DNA from: Coraliomargarita sinensis
Lineage (GTDB): Bacteria; Verrucomicrobiota; Verrucomicrobiia; Opitutales; Coraliomargaritaceae
Length of the DNA stretch: 64,000 nt
Direction of reading: 5' to 3'
NCBI RefSeq assembly: GCF_003185655.1
Contig: NZ_QHJQ01000005.1
Location: 124,001-188,000 of the forward strand
Shown here: piece after piece, positions 18,894 through 29,797 of the stretch
How the letters are laid out: every line of letters begins with the position of its first letter
Position numbering within the stretch: position 1 is the first letter of the stretch
Notes under the pieces: model-generated
Told to the model about the DNA's origin: nothing
The model's input: only the letters and a program-made list of their open reading frames with translations
The model's database searches: none
Program-made: the position numbers and the translations under genes

Positions 18894-19040
18894 GGGTACC
18901 ACCAGTCCAAAGTTGAGCCCGATGAAGTCAATGACCAAACATACTGCATCCAGGCCCGAATATCGCCTGGTTCTTAAAAGAGACTGGCGTTTTCTGCTTC
19001 AAGTTTGACAACAGGGTGGTGTGGAACGACTTATTCAACC

Positions 19041-19835
19041 ATGAGGATTTTCACTTTTCTAACCGCTCTTCTTCTAGCTCAAGCAGCCGCTGTGGCCGCT
19101 AACTCCATCTACGAGATGACGCTCAAGACTATTGAAGGCGAAGAAGTGACGCTTGCTCAATATAAGGGAAAAACATTACTCATCGTCAACGTAGCTTCCA
19201 AGTGTGGTTTGACGAGGCAATATGGGGGATTGGAGGCGCTTTACCAAAAATACAAAGACCGGGGGCTCGTGGTGCTCGGCTTCCCTTGCAACCAGTTCGG
19301 CGGTCAGGAGCCGGGCACGAACGAGGAGATTCAGGAATTTTGCTCGAGGAAGTTCAGTGTGACTTTCCCGATGTTCGATAAAATCGAGGTGAACGGTACC
19401 AATCGCTCGCCGCTTTACGAACGACTGGCGGGGCCATCTTCCCCCTTTGCCGGGAAAATTAAATGGAATTTCACCAAGTTTCTCATCGGAGGCGACGGCA
19501 CCATTCTACAGCGCTTCGAGCCCCGGGTGGCTCCGGATGCTTCGGAGATGATCGCAGCCATCCAAGCATCGCTCGGTTCTTCGACGCCTCCCGATGCTAA
19601 GGTTGCCTCGATGAAAGAAGAGCCGAACGGACCAGCGCAGGTCTATGCGGACCGCATCGCGGTGCTTCGTGGTCTCTTGGATCAATTGGAAAAGGGTGAG
19701 TCGGAGGCTGTCTCGGATAGCCCGCATGCTGAAAGACTCAGCGATCCCGAACTGATTCGACAGGCCATCCGCCAACTCAAAGCAGGCGAAGATATCTGCA
19801 CCCGTTGCCTCATGGCTTGCGGCGGAGCGAGCTGA
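19041..19835 (+). CDS. Exported glutathione peroxidase with Cys-rich C-terminal tail
   Basis: From the ATG at 19041 the protein has 264 residues, with a signal peptide (1-20). Residues 21-178 are a GPx fold with catalytic C55 (NVASKCGLT), Q89 (FPCNQFGGQEPG) and W142-N143 (KWNFTKFL). It uses Cys, not selenocysteine, so it is probably a thioredoxin-type peroxidase in the periplasm reducing H2O2 or lipid peroxides. Usual bacterial GPx proteins end near 160-180 residues. Here about 85 extra residues follow: a helical stretch (ADRIAVLRGLLDQLEKGESE) and a terminal CTRCLMAC (C253, C256, C260), possibly a redox or metal site. Confidence 0.85.
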   Translation: MRIFTFLTALLLAQAAAVAANSIYEMTLKTIEGEEVTLAQYKGKTLLIVNVASKCGLTRQYGGLEALYQKYKDRGLVVLGFPCNQFGGQEPGTNEEIQEFCSRKFSVTFPMFDKIEVNGTNRSPLYERLAGPSSPFAGKIKWNFTKFLIGGDGTILQRFEPRVAPDASEMIAAIQASLGSSTPPDAKVASMKEEPNGPAQVYADRIAVLRGLLDQLEKGESEAVSDSPHAERLSDPELIRQAIRQLKAGEDICTRCLMACGGAS

Positions 19836-19902
19836 GTCGGCGCGTCCCACTACGGACGATGTGAGGAGTAGACGCGCGCTTCTAGTCGCTTACCATGAGT
19901 CC

Positions 19903-20004
19903 TCAGTGGCAGGATGCCGCTGCTACTTGCACCTGATCCAAATCCTCGGGTTCAAGTTCGGGATACTCCGCAAACAGGTCCTCGCGCTTAGGATAGGCCG
20001 GCAT
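19903..20004 (-). pseudogene. Remnant of a DUF433-family (antitoxin-like) gene
   Basis: A 33-residue frame from ATG 20004 to TGA 19903 reads EDLFAEYPELEPEDLDQVQV near its middle. This resembles the C-terminal helix-turn of DUF433 proteins (pattern EEYP-L-pEDI-AAL-yAA), which often pair with a PIN-domain toxin. The N-terminal two thirds of the family are missing and no toxin gene is nearby. Identification is by eye on a short stretch. Confidence 0.4.
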
Positions 20005-20085
20005 CTTCTGCCCGGCAGAGCCGGGGACCGCTTATTCTCCCTAATTTTACGCTTATGAGCTGAGGTGGGGATTTTAAGTCTATAG

Positions 20086-20107
20086 CGATGCGACGAGAGT
20101 CGCGTCG
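20086..20107. repeat. Palindrome at the higB break point
   Basis: CGATGCGAC-GAGA-GTCGCGTCG forms a stem of nine positions with one G-T mismatch and a 4-base loop. It lies exactly where similarity to the HigB C-terminus begins, so it may be a REP-like insertion that replaced the 5' part of the toxin gene. Confidence 0.5.
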
Positions 20108-20150
20108 ATGGGGGATTTTTGAAGACGTAGAGATAACCGACTACCATTAA
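20106..20150 (+). pseudogene. Remnant of higB toxin C-terminus
   Basis: The frame ending at TAA 20148-20150 reads RWGIFEDVEITDYH, matching the typical end of HigB/RelE-superfamily toxins (pattern W-x-n-DVEIvDYH). It stops 5 bp before the higA start, the usual higBA spacing. Upstream the frame hits a TGA at 20061-20063 and loses similarity, so the rest of the ~90-residue toxin is gone. Confidence 0.55.
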
Positions 20151-20155
20151 ACCAT

Positions 20156-20461
20156 ATGAGCGACGCATCTACAGATTTACACTTCCCGCACCCCGGGGAG
20201 ATTTTGAAAACCGATTTCCTTGAAGAGTTGGGCATCACGCAGTATCGACTGGCGGTGGATACGAAAATCCCGCACAGCCGGGTGACGGCGATCATCAAGG
20301 GACGGCGTGCGGTGACTGCGGATACGGCTTTGCGACTAGCCCGCTACTTTGGGAACTCGCCCGAATTTTGGCTCGGGCTGCAGCAGGACTATGATTTGTG
20401 GCATCTTAAGGAAGCCGCTCTTCTGGTGGAAGAAGAGGTGGCGCCTTACGGGGAAAAGTAG
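20156..20461 (+). CDS. higA: HigA-type antitoxin (XRE helix-turn-helix), orphan
   Basis: This 101-residue protein is clearly a HigA antidote: HPGEILKTDFLEELGITQYR, then IPHSRVTAIIKGRRAVTADT, then LARYFGNSPEFWLGLQQDYD. It is a dimeric DNA-binding protein that normally represses its own operon and neutralises the HigB mRNA interferase. The upstream toxin is only a 15-codon remnant, so the antitoxin is an orphan. It may still act as a regulator or counter a HigB encoded elsewhere. It is convergent with nrdJ. Confidence 0.88.
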   Translation: MSDASTDLHFPHPGEILKTDFLEELGITQYRLAVDTKIPHSRVTAIIKGRRAVTADTALRLARYFGNSPEFWLGLQQDYDLWHLKEAALLVEEEVAPYGEK

Positions 20462-20519
20462 AGGGGGGGGGAGAACGTCCAGTCTTGTCGCTGCGCTCGG
20501 AACAGCGTTGGATGTTCAT

Positions 20520-23435
<2,916 letters not shown>

Positions 23436-23453
23436 AGACAATGGATGTTGGTG

Positions 23454-23469
23454 TTACTAGATGTTGTGT
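23454..23469 (-). promoter_or_regulatory. NrdR box, proximal
   Basis: TTACTAGATGTTGTGT matches the NrdR-box pattern (ACACwAtATaTwGTGT-like) at about 13 of 16 positions. It lies 19 bases upstream of the nrdJ ATG. Confidence 0.65.
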
Positions 23470-23485
23470 CTTGGGGTTTGATCGG

Positions 23486-23501
23486 TCACTATACCTAGTG
23501 T
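23486..23501 (-). promoter_or_regulatory. NrdR box, distal
   Basis: TCACTATACCTAGTGT is a near-palindrome (CACTA-TACC-TAGTG) and matches the NrdR consensus at about 14 of 16 positions. Its centre is 32 bp from the proximal box, three helical turns, the spacing usual for paired NrdR boxes. Repression of nrdJ by the ATP/dATP-sensing NrdR is inferred. Confidence 0.7.
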
Positions 23502-23668
23502 TAAGTTGTAGGTCTTATCATAAAATGACACGACTAAAGGCGCAACGGGCCGCAGTTTTGAGACGGGGTAACGGAGACAATAAGGCGGGCTTATTGAAGG
23601 ACGTTTCAGTGGCTTCTTCGGAACCACGTTACGGTCCTGAACCAGCCTTCGTCAGAGCGAAAATCTTG

Positions 23669-25612
23669 TTAGTCCGTAGAGGCGGGTATCTCAAAACGGA
23701 CAAGCGTTCCGTCACTGACCGGCCTGATGCTGAAGCGCCACGTATTGCGCTCTGACATCGCCTTGCAGAGCCTCAGGCCGAGGCCTCTGGAAAAACTCAA
23801 ATCTTTGGCAGATGCGGCTTGGTTCACCTCGTCCGCGATTTCATCGGGAATTTTCTGGGGCCCGTTCTTGATTTGAAATTCAACTTTTCCATCCGAAAGA
23901 GGGTGCACATTCACATCCATAAAGCCGTTTTCCTCGGAATGTTTTAATGCATTCGAAAATACGTTTCTCAGGAGCGTTTGCAGCATTCTCAGATCCGCAA
24001 AAATAGGCTTTTTGAATACGTACTGCGTGGAGACGCTAATACCCTTTTCTTGTATTCGAGGTTGGTATAACTGGAGGCAATCTTCGACGGTTTCCTTTAC
24101 CTCCAGGCTCTCCAATTTTGGTTGCATGCTTTCCCAGCTGCCTTTGGCCCAGTTCAGTAAGTTTTCCAGCAAATCGTACAGCGAGCGGCTGGCCTGCGAA
24201 AGATCGATTAGTGTCTGACGATAGTCGACCTCTTCACCGGCATCTCCATCGTCAATAATCATGTTGGAGTAGGCATTGATGCTGTAAAGAGGGGCTCGAA
24301 GGTCGTGAGAGATGATTTCAAGTATTCGTTTTTTCTCTTCATCTGATCGTGCCAACTCGGCCGTGCGCTCTTCGACATCGGTTGTCAGTTTTTCCCGATA
24401 GGCCGCTTCCGCGTCTTCTTTGTCGCGTCGAAGGCTCTGCATCAAAAAGCCGAGAGCGACGGCGATGAGTAGCATTTCAATAAAGGTGGATGACAGCAAC
24501 TTGTAGTAGAAGAGGGGGTCGGCTTGTGACCATCCGAGAACCTGAGTCACATAGAGGGCGACAGCTAAAAAATGTGGGATAAAAGCCACGTAAATTAATT
24601 GATGTTCCCGCTTGCCATTGACAGCGACAATACCGGAAACGACGGGGTAGATCGCCGCACCGGCCAGAACCATTAGATTTTGAACGGTGACGAGTGTGAG
24701 CGAATACTCAGGCCAAGGCAGCAAACAGAGTTGAATAAAAACGAGCGGATAAAAGCTGTAACGAAAGGGCCCGAGTAATTTTTGAATACGCGGATGCTGC
24801 TCACGCAGCTGCAAAAAACTCTCAAGGAATTTCAGTGCGAAGATGACCGTGAGTGGGATCGCGATCAAGAAGAGCGGATGGATCCAGGTGAGTTTACCCA
24901 AGGCGGTTCCTGCGTAGATCCCTTCGTGGCCAAGGATTGTAAGCGCATGGAAGCCCAGGAAGATCGCGTAGTATAGGTAGGCCTTGCGATGAGTGCTGAG
25001 AAAAACCAGAATGCTGAGGAGCAGCAGGGATATGGTTGCGCCAAAATAAAATCCGGTAATTCGGTTGTGGGCAATTTGTACTTTAGCGAAATCCTGTATG
25101 CTGGCCCATCCCGTAATGTTCAGGTGAACCTCGTAGTCGGTTACGACCTCGAAGATGATCGAGCTTCCGACTGGCTGGTTTAAGCTTAAATCGAAGACGG
25201 GGTTGCGAGCCCCAAAGGGACGATCTTTCAGCGGGGTCGAACGCTTGATGGTATGGCTATGTTCCAAACCATCCCGGTCGACCCGGATCAGGCGGACTGC
25301 AGCCAGGTCGGTCCGTTCGAATGAAAGCACCGCCATCGTTTCAGGTTTGTCGGGATCAATCCGAAAGCGATGCCGTCCTGCAGGAAAACGGTAGCCACGT
25401 GTCGATTCCTCCAGAGTCGCCCCCGCCAGGTTTCGATCGGTCGATTCCAGAATTTGCAGCGGGCCGGAAACTGAATTGGCGGGAAGCTTTGAGCTCAGGA
25501 TTCGGTCGAGAGAAGCAAACAGGGCCAGCGTCAGCATGCAGGTGAGCACGCCAAGGAACAGGACAAGCAAAGCCTGACTGCGCTCTGAATGAGTATTTTG
25601 CTCCTTTCGCAT
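23669..25612 (-). CDS. 7TMR-DISM sensor histidine kinase
   Basis: The protein has 647 residues. A first membrane segment (about 13-33) is followed by an extracytoplasmic beta-rich 7TMR-DISMED2-like domain (about 48-178). Seven hydrophobic segments (about 185-393; FYFGATISLLLLSILVFLST first) and a coiled-coil linker come next. HisKA has H436 (IISHDLRAPLYSINAYSN) and HATPase_c has VFSNALKHSEENG and GLGLRLCKAMS. The extracellular domain of this class has a jelly-roll fold thought to bind carbohydrates or other small ligands. There is no receiver and no adjacent response regulator. The catalytic ATP lid is reduced (NGPQKIPDEIADEVNQAASA), so activity should not be assumed. Confidence 0.85.
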   Translation of the reverse strand: MRKEQNTHSERSQALLVLFLGVLTCMLTLALFASLDRILSSKLPANSVSGPLQILESTDRNLAGATLEESTRGYRFPAGRHRFRIDPDKPETMAVLSFERTDLAAVRLIRVDRDGLEHSHTIKRSTPLKDRPFGARNPVFDLSLNQPVGSSIIFEVVTDYEVHLNITGWASIQDFAKVQIAHNRITGFYFGATISLLLLSILVFLSTHRKAYLYYAIFLGFHALTILGHEGIYAGTALGKLTWIHPLFLIAIPLTVIFALKFLESFLQLREQHPRIQKLLGPFRYSFYPLVFIQLCLLPWPEYSLTLVTVQNLMVLAGAAIYPVVSGIVAVNGKREHQLIYVAFIPHFLAVALYVTQVLGWSQADPLFYYKLLSSTFIEMLLIAVALGFLMQSLRRDKEDAEAAYREKLTTDVEERTAELARSDEEKKRILEIISHDLRAPLYSINAYSNMIIDDGDAGEEVDYRQTLIDLSQASRSLYDLLENLLNWAKGSWESMQPKLESLEVKETVEDCLQLYQPRIQEKGISVSTQYVFKKPIFADLRMLQTLLRNVFSNALKHSEENGFMDVNVHPLSDGKVEFQIKNGPQKIPDEIADEVNQAASAKDLSFSRGLGLRLCKAMSERNTWRFSIRPVSDGTLVRFEIPASTD

Positions 25613-25830
25613 GGCACTAGATTCTGAGCGAGGATGTGCGGGGGAGGTTAGAAAGCAAAGAAGACGGCTTGCAGGCAGGTGTTTTGATTAAATATTAACA
25701 TAAATCGGTGTCGATGGGCTTGGGGGGCAGCCCCGACTTAGATATATGGTTGTTGTCACAGTGCTATTATTTGAACATTTCTCAGTTCGGAGATTTGTGT
25801 TGATGGTTGATATTCTTGTGAATCTCTTCT

Positions 25831-26214
25831 TTGTTAAGGACCGTGCCACAGAAACTAACAGTTATATTTTATGCATGTCTGCTGTTGCTGGCACCATTTG
25901 CATCGGCAGTCATGTCGCACTGTATCTGTGTTCATGGTGGTGACAGCTCACCTTCGCTGAAAAACATTTCATGCTGTGAGACGACTCAATACCACTGCTG
26001 CTATAATCAAACGGATGATACGCCTCACGTGGCGGAGCCGTCAATTGTAGCACCGACCAGTCCTCGAGTGTTGCAACCGGCTTTACTGGAAGGACTCATC
26101 GCATATGCACCGCGGGAGCAATTCCCGCCCACCCGGATTTATCCAGCCAAGTGTGAGCCTTCGCCAAGCGGGCTTAACCGGAAGCTTAGTATGCGGCAGT
26201 CTTGGTTGATCTGA
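25831..26214 (+). CDS. Small secreted Cys-rich protein
   Basis: This is up to 127 residues from TTG 25831; GTG at 25843 is equally possible and AAGGA lies just before it. The N-terminus is a signal peptide (LTVIFYACLLLLAPFASA). A compact cysteine patch follows (HCICVHGG, then ISCCETTQYHCCYNQ), and then a Pro-rich tail. There is no known family. The pattern recalls small periplasmic metal-linked proteins that accompany exporters, but no clear metal motif is shown. It precedes the adaptor/ABC operon by 91 bp on the same strand and may belong to it. Confidence 0.45.
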   Translation: MLRTVPQKLTVIFYACLLLLAPFASAVMSHCICVHGGDSSPSLKNISCCETTQYHCCYNQTDDTPHVAEPSIVAPTSPRVLQPALLEGLIAYAPREQFPPTRIYPAKCEPSPSGLNRKLSMRQSWLI

Positions 26215-26305
26215 AATACCGAACGCTGAAGGTGCGATTCCCCCTGAGGGTGTCGCAGAGGTTCGATGGGGCTTTCTCTCGCCCCGGTAATTTAGATCAA
26301 TCAAT

Positions 26306-27775
26306 ATGTCTGAAAGTTTAAATGCACTCAGGCGCTCCGGAACGGATAAAACACCGAATGCCGACCGTGAGCCGCCCAAGAAAAAATTCCCGGTTCCGTC
26401 GATGGCCAAGTTATTGCCCTGGCTGCTGATCGCTGCCTTTGTTTTGCTGGCATGGTGGTTGTTCGGTGATCGTTTTGAAAGCGGCCGTGACGTCAACCTT
26501 GTCAAAGTGGTGACCGCGCGTGCGCAGCTAACCGCTAGTGCTGATGTGGCCGAGAACGCGGCGGACGCACCAGCGGAGGTTTTGTCTTTCGATGGCCCCA
26601 CGCTGTTTCAAGCTTCCGGGTGGGTTGAACCGGATCCGTTGATGCTACGGGCAACGGCTCTTTACAGTGGCGTCGTCGAAGCAGTTCACGTGCTAGAAGG
26701 ACAAAAAGTGAGCAAGGGGCAGCACCTTGCGACTCTGGTGGATGATGACGCCCGTCTTGATCTCAAGACTGCAGAGGCGCAATTGGCTGAGGCCGAGGCG
26801 TCCTTGGCCAGCAGTCGTGCTGATTTGGAAGCCAGTCGTGCGTTTATTGTATCGAAGCGCCGTGAAGTCACTGCTGCCGAAGCACGGCTGAACGAACTGA
26901 CCGACGAATCCGACCGCCTGGCCAAGGCAGGAAAAGAGGTCTTCCGGGAGAGCCAGATCCGGCAAGCAGCCCTTCGGGTGGAGTCTCAAGTGGCAGTGGT
27001 CGAAGCCAGTCGGGCCAAAGTGAGCGAAGCGGAAGCGCAACTCAGCCAGAGCCAGGCGGCGGTCGATCTCGCCAGAGCTAATCTCGCGCGTGCTGAAGCA
27101 GAAGTCGGGCGCCGGAAGCTCGCTCTAGAGCGGACACGTATTGCCAGTCCGGTGGATGGGCGCATTCAAAAGCTCTACGCCGCTCCCGGTAAGAAGCGTA
27201 TTCTGGCGATGGACGACCCGGAATCCGGGACGATTGCCACACTTTATCAACCGGAGCATTTGCAGGCGAGAATTGACGTGCCCCTGGAAGAAGCCGCCCA
27301 GCTCGTTATCGGTCAACCGGTGCGGTTGCGATCGACACTCCTTCCGGACCGTGTCTTTGAAGGGCGAGTTACCCGTATCGACGGAGAAGCTGATATTCAG
27401 CGTAATACCCTGCAGGCCAAGGTCGAGATTCTCAATCCGGCCGACAAGCTACGCCCGGAGATGCTTTGTCGGGCTGAGTTTTTACCCGTGCCTGAAGCGT
27501 CGGGCGCAAAGGCCGCCCAAGGTGCCACCGCTAACTCCGGACGGGTTGCGTTGTATGTCCTCGGGTCGGCACTGGTTGATTCCGGGTCAAAGAAGGGAGT
27601 CTGGGCTCTCGACACTTCCGGCGAGCGAATCGAGTGGCGCGATCTGCGTTTAGGCGATACGCGGCGCGAGGGGCATTTGCGCGTTCTCGAAGGCCTGCGC
27701 CCGGGCGACTGGATCGTCGATAATCCTCCGGGCGATCTGCAAGCAGGCGAACGAGTGAAGAACGTGTCCCGCTGA
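26306..27775 (+). CDS. HlyD/MacA-type membrane-fusion adaptor
   Basis: The protein has 489 residues. A basic cytoplasmic N-terminus is followed by one membrane anchor (about 33-53), a split lipoyl domain (ATALYSGVVEAVHVLEGQKV), a long alpha-hairpin coiled coil (about 150-275, rich in Ala/Glu/Arg), the second lipoyl half (ASPVDGRIQKLYAAPGKK), and a beta-barrel with membrane-proximal domain. It is the periplasmic adaptor of an ABC exporter and would link the permeases at 28633-30961 to an outer-membrane channel not encoded here. It is the first gene of the MacAB/DevBCA-like operon. A repeat-containing 132-bp spacer separates it from the ATPase gene. Confidence 0.88.
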   Translation: MSESLNALRRSGTDKTPNADREPPKKKFPVPSMAKLLPWLLIAAFVLLAWWLFGDRFESGRDVNLVKVVTARAQLTASADVAENAADAPAEVLSFDGPTLFQASGWVEPDPLMLRATALYSGVVEAVHVLEGQKVSKGQHLATLVDDDARLDLKTAEAQLAEAEASLASSRADLEASRAFIVSKRREVTAAEARLNELTDESDRLAKAGKEVFRESQIRQAALRVESQVAVVEASRAKVSEAEAQLSQSQAAVDLARANLARAEAEVGRRKLALERTRIASPVDGRIQKLYAAPGKKRILAMDDPESGTIATLYQPEHLQARIDVPLEEAAQLVIGQPVRLRSTLLPDRVFEGRVTRIDGEADIQRNTLQAKVEILNPADKLRPEMLCRAEFLPVPEASGAKAAQGATANSGRVALYVLGSALVDSGSKKGVWALDTSGERIEWRDLRLGDTRREGHLRVLEGLRPGDWIVDNPPGDLQAGERVKNVSR

Positions 27776-27783
27776 GCGCGGGA

Positions 27784-27874
27784 GAACATCGAACATTGAA
27801 CGTCCAACATCGAACATCGAATGAGGAAGCCGCAGAGTGATAATGACAGCCAGATAGGCGTGAATCAGCGTTCA
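27784..27874. repeat. Tandem AACATCGAAC-type repeats plus a partial IR element
   Basis: Bases 27784-27824 consist of near-copies of a ten-base unit (gaacatcgaa, cattgaacgt, ccaacatcga, acatcgaatg). Directly after come CCGCAGAG (27830-27837) and CGTGAATCAGCGTTCAT (27858-27874). These resemble half-sites of the inverted-repeat elements seen between pheS and pheT. The block sits inside an export operon, between adaptor and ATPase genes. Confidence 0.5.
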
Positions 27875-27907
27875 TGAGCAGTTCAGAACCAAACGAAATT
27901 TTTAATT

Positions 27908-28636
27908 ATGACGAACGAAGTTTTTATCCAATGCCGTGGGTTGTCCAAAACCTACAAAAAAGGTGAGACCACGGTGACTCCGCTGGAGGCTCTGGATCTG
28001 GATGTGCCGCGCGGTGAATTTCTCGCCCTGATGGGGCCTTCCGGTTCCGGCAAGACCACTTTGTTGAATTTGATCGCTGGGATCGATTCGCCCACGACCG
28101 GTTCGCTCACCATCGGTGGTCGTGAACTCGGCAAAATGTCGCGTGGTAAACTCACGGAATGGCGGTCCCGTCATTGCGGCTACATCTTTCAGCTTTATCA
28201 CCTTGTGCCGATTCTGACGGCATATGAAAACATCGAGTTGCCTCTGCTTCTGGAAAAGGAACTGAGTCGTAAAGATCGCAAGGAAAAGATTGAAGCGGCC
28301 CTCGATCTGGTCGGGCTGTCGGGACGTGCCGATCACCGACCCAGTGAGTTGTCTGGCGGACAGGAGCAACGTGTGGCCATTGCCCGTGCCATCGTCGCCG
28401 ATCCCGAGTTACTGGTGGCGGACGAACCGACCGGTGATCTTGATCGTGAATCAGCCAAGCAGATTCTGGACCTGCTTCAACGCCTCTCCGGCGAAATGGG
28501 CAAAACGATCGTCATGGTCACGCACGACTCCAAGGCAGCCGATGCCGCCCACCGCACCTTGCATCTGGAGAAGGGGCAGCTTGTGGACTCAGGCTTGATC
28601 GGAATGGATGCGTCTAGCGCAGGGGGAGAGATATGA
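27908..28636 (+). CDS. ABC transporter ATPase, MacB/LolD class
   Basis: The 242 residues contain Walker [10 protein letters not shown] (43-51), the signature LSGGQEQRV, Walker [13 protein letters not shown] and the switch His in MVTHDSKA. The [13 protein letters not shown] and DEPTGDLD spacing is that of the MacB/LolD/FtsE group, whose permeases are FtsX-like. It powers export or mechanotransmission by the two permeases that follow. Its TGA overlaps the ATG of the next gene (ATGA), indicating translational coupling. Confidence 0.93.
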   Translation: MTNEVFIQCRGLSKTYKKGETTVTPLEALDLDVPRGEFLALMGPSGSGKTTLLNLIAGIDSPTTGSLTIGGRELGKMSRGKLTEWRSRHCGYIFQLYHLVPILTAYENIELPLLLEKELSRKDRKEKIEAALDLVGLSGRADHRPSELSGGQEQRVAIARAIVADPELLVADEPTGDLDRESAKQILDLLQRLSGEMGKTIVMVTHDSKAADAAHRTLHLEKGQLVDSGLIGMDASSAGGEI

Positions 28637-29775
28637 GACTTCGTCACCTGGCAGGATTATCCTGGAAGCAGATCGCCCGGCACCGAGTGCGCAGTGTTCT
28701 GACCATTGTTGGCGTGGCTTCGGGTATGTTCCTCTACACCGCAGTGCAAACGATGCAGCATTCACTTAAAACCGTCGTCGAGGGTGGTGCGGATAAAAAT
28801 ACATTGGTTGTCTACCGGGAAAATCGTTTTTGCCCCATGACGTCACGTCTGCCCGAATACTACTTGGCGGAAATCAACCGCATCGACGGGGTTGAGGAAG
28901 CCATCCCCATTCAGATCTCCGTCAACAACTGTGGTGCCAGTTTGGATGTGATCGCCTTCCGCGGGGTGCCTCCGGAAACCTTACAGAGCTACAATCCGGA
29001 TCTAGAGATCCTTGAGGGGTCCTATGAGGACTGGACCAGCCGGAGCGATGCCGCACTGGTGGGTGAAAACTTTGCCCGCCGACGTGGTCTCAGTCCGGGG
29101 GACACTTTTGAGGCGGTCGGTGTGCGTGTCTACGTGGCAGGGATTGCCCGTTCGCCTCTGGCACAGGACAATAACGTGGCCTACGTCCATCTCAACTTCC
29201 TGCAGCAAGCCTCACGGGTCGGACTAGGCGTCGTGACGCAGTTTAACGTACGGGTCGCCAGCGCCGACTTGCTGGAACCGGTGGCCAACGAAATCGACGC
29301 GCTTTTCAAGTCCGACTCAGCGCCCACCACGACTCGTCCGGAGCAGGCTTTTTTCGCCCAGACCGCAAAGGACATGATCGAGATGATCAGTTTCACACGC
29401 TGGATCGGGCTGGGTGCGGTGCTTGCCGTACTGGGCCTGGTAGCCAACGCGCTGCTCCTTGCGGCACGTGGTCGCATTCAGGAAAGTGCGATTTTTCAGA
29501 CGATCGGTTTTCACCGTCTTTCAGTCGGTCTGATCATGGTGGGAGAGGGGGCCCTGCTCGGCCTTGTCGGTGGAGCGCTCGGCAGTTTCAGCGCTTCGCT
29601 CTTTTTTTATTTTAAGAGTTATACCGTCGGTAACGAGGGGCTGACGCTTGCCCTGAACAGCAGCTGGAGCGTGACTGCATCCGGTCTCCTGATTGCCTGC
29701 CTGCTCGGGCTGGTTGCCTCGGTCTGGCCCGCGATTCTGGCTGCAACCCGACCTTTGGTCACTTCCTTACGATGA
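28633..29775 (+). CDS. FtsX-like ABC permease 1
   Basis: This 380-residue protein has the MacB layout: an N-terminal membrane segment (SVLTIVGVASGMFLYTAVQT), a periplasmic domain (about 45-250), then three C-terminal segments (about 262-375; GLGAVLAVLGLVANALLLAA). There is a stretch with FCPMTSR and NNCGASLD in the periplasmic part. It overlaps the ATPase gene by 4 bp. Two different permeases in a row suggest a heterodimer, as in DevC-like exporters, with the adaptor at 26306. Confidence 0.88.
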   Translation: MRLRHLAGLSWKQIARHRVRSVLTIVGVASGMFLYTAVQTMQHSLKTVVEGGADKNTLVVYRENRFCPMTSRLPEYYLAEINRIDGVEEAIPIQISVNNCGASLDVIAFRGVPPETLQSYNPDLEILEGSYEDWTSRSDAALVGENFARRRGLSPGDTFEAVGVRVYVAGIARSPLAQDNNVAYVHLNFLQQASRVGLGVVTQFNVRVASADLLEPVANEIDALFKSDSAPTTTRPEQAFFAQTAKDMIEMISFTRWIGLGAVLAVLGLVANALLLAARGRIQESAIFQTIGFHRLSVGLIMVGEGALLGLVGGALGSFSASLFFYFKSYTVGNEGLTLALNSSWSVTASGLLIACLLGLVASVWPAILAATRPLVTSLR

Positions 29776-29797
29776 GTCCATTGATTCATTTCCTCTA

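Larger units (their letters stand above)
19836..20155. other. Gene graveyard with toxin-antitoxin remnants
   Basis: This 320-bp gap holds the two remnants listed separately (a DUF433-like end on the minus strand, a HigB-like end on the plus strand) and a palindrome at 20086-20107. The remaining sequence shows no gene. Confidence 0.45.

Noticed and set aside
23436..23668. Cobalamin riboswitch ahead of nrdJ
   Set aside because: I looked for the B12-box and adenosyl-binding core and saw neither; the NrdR boxes explain the conserved-looking sequence.
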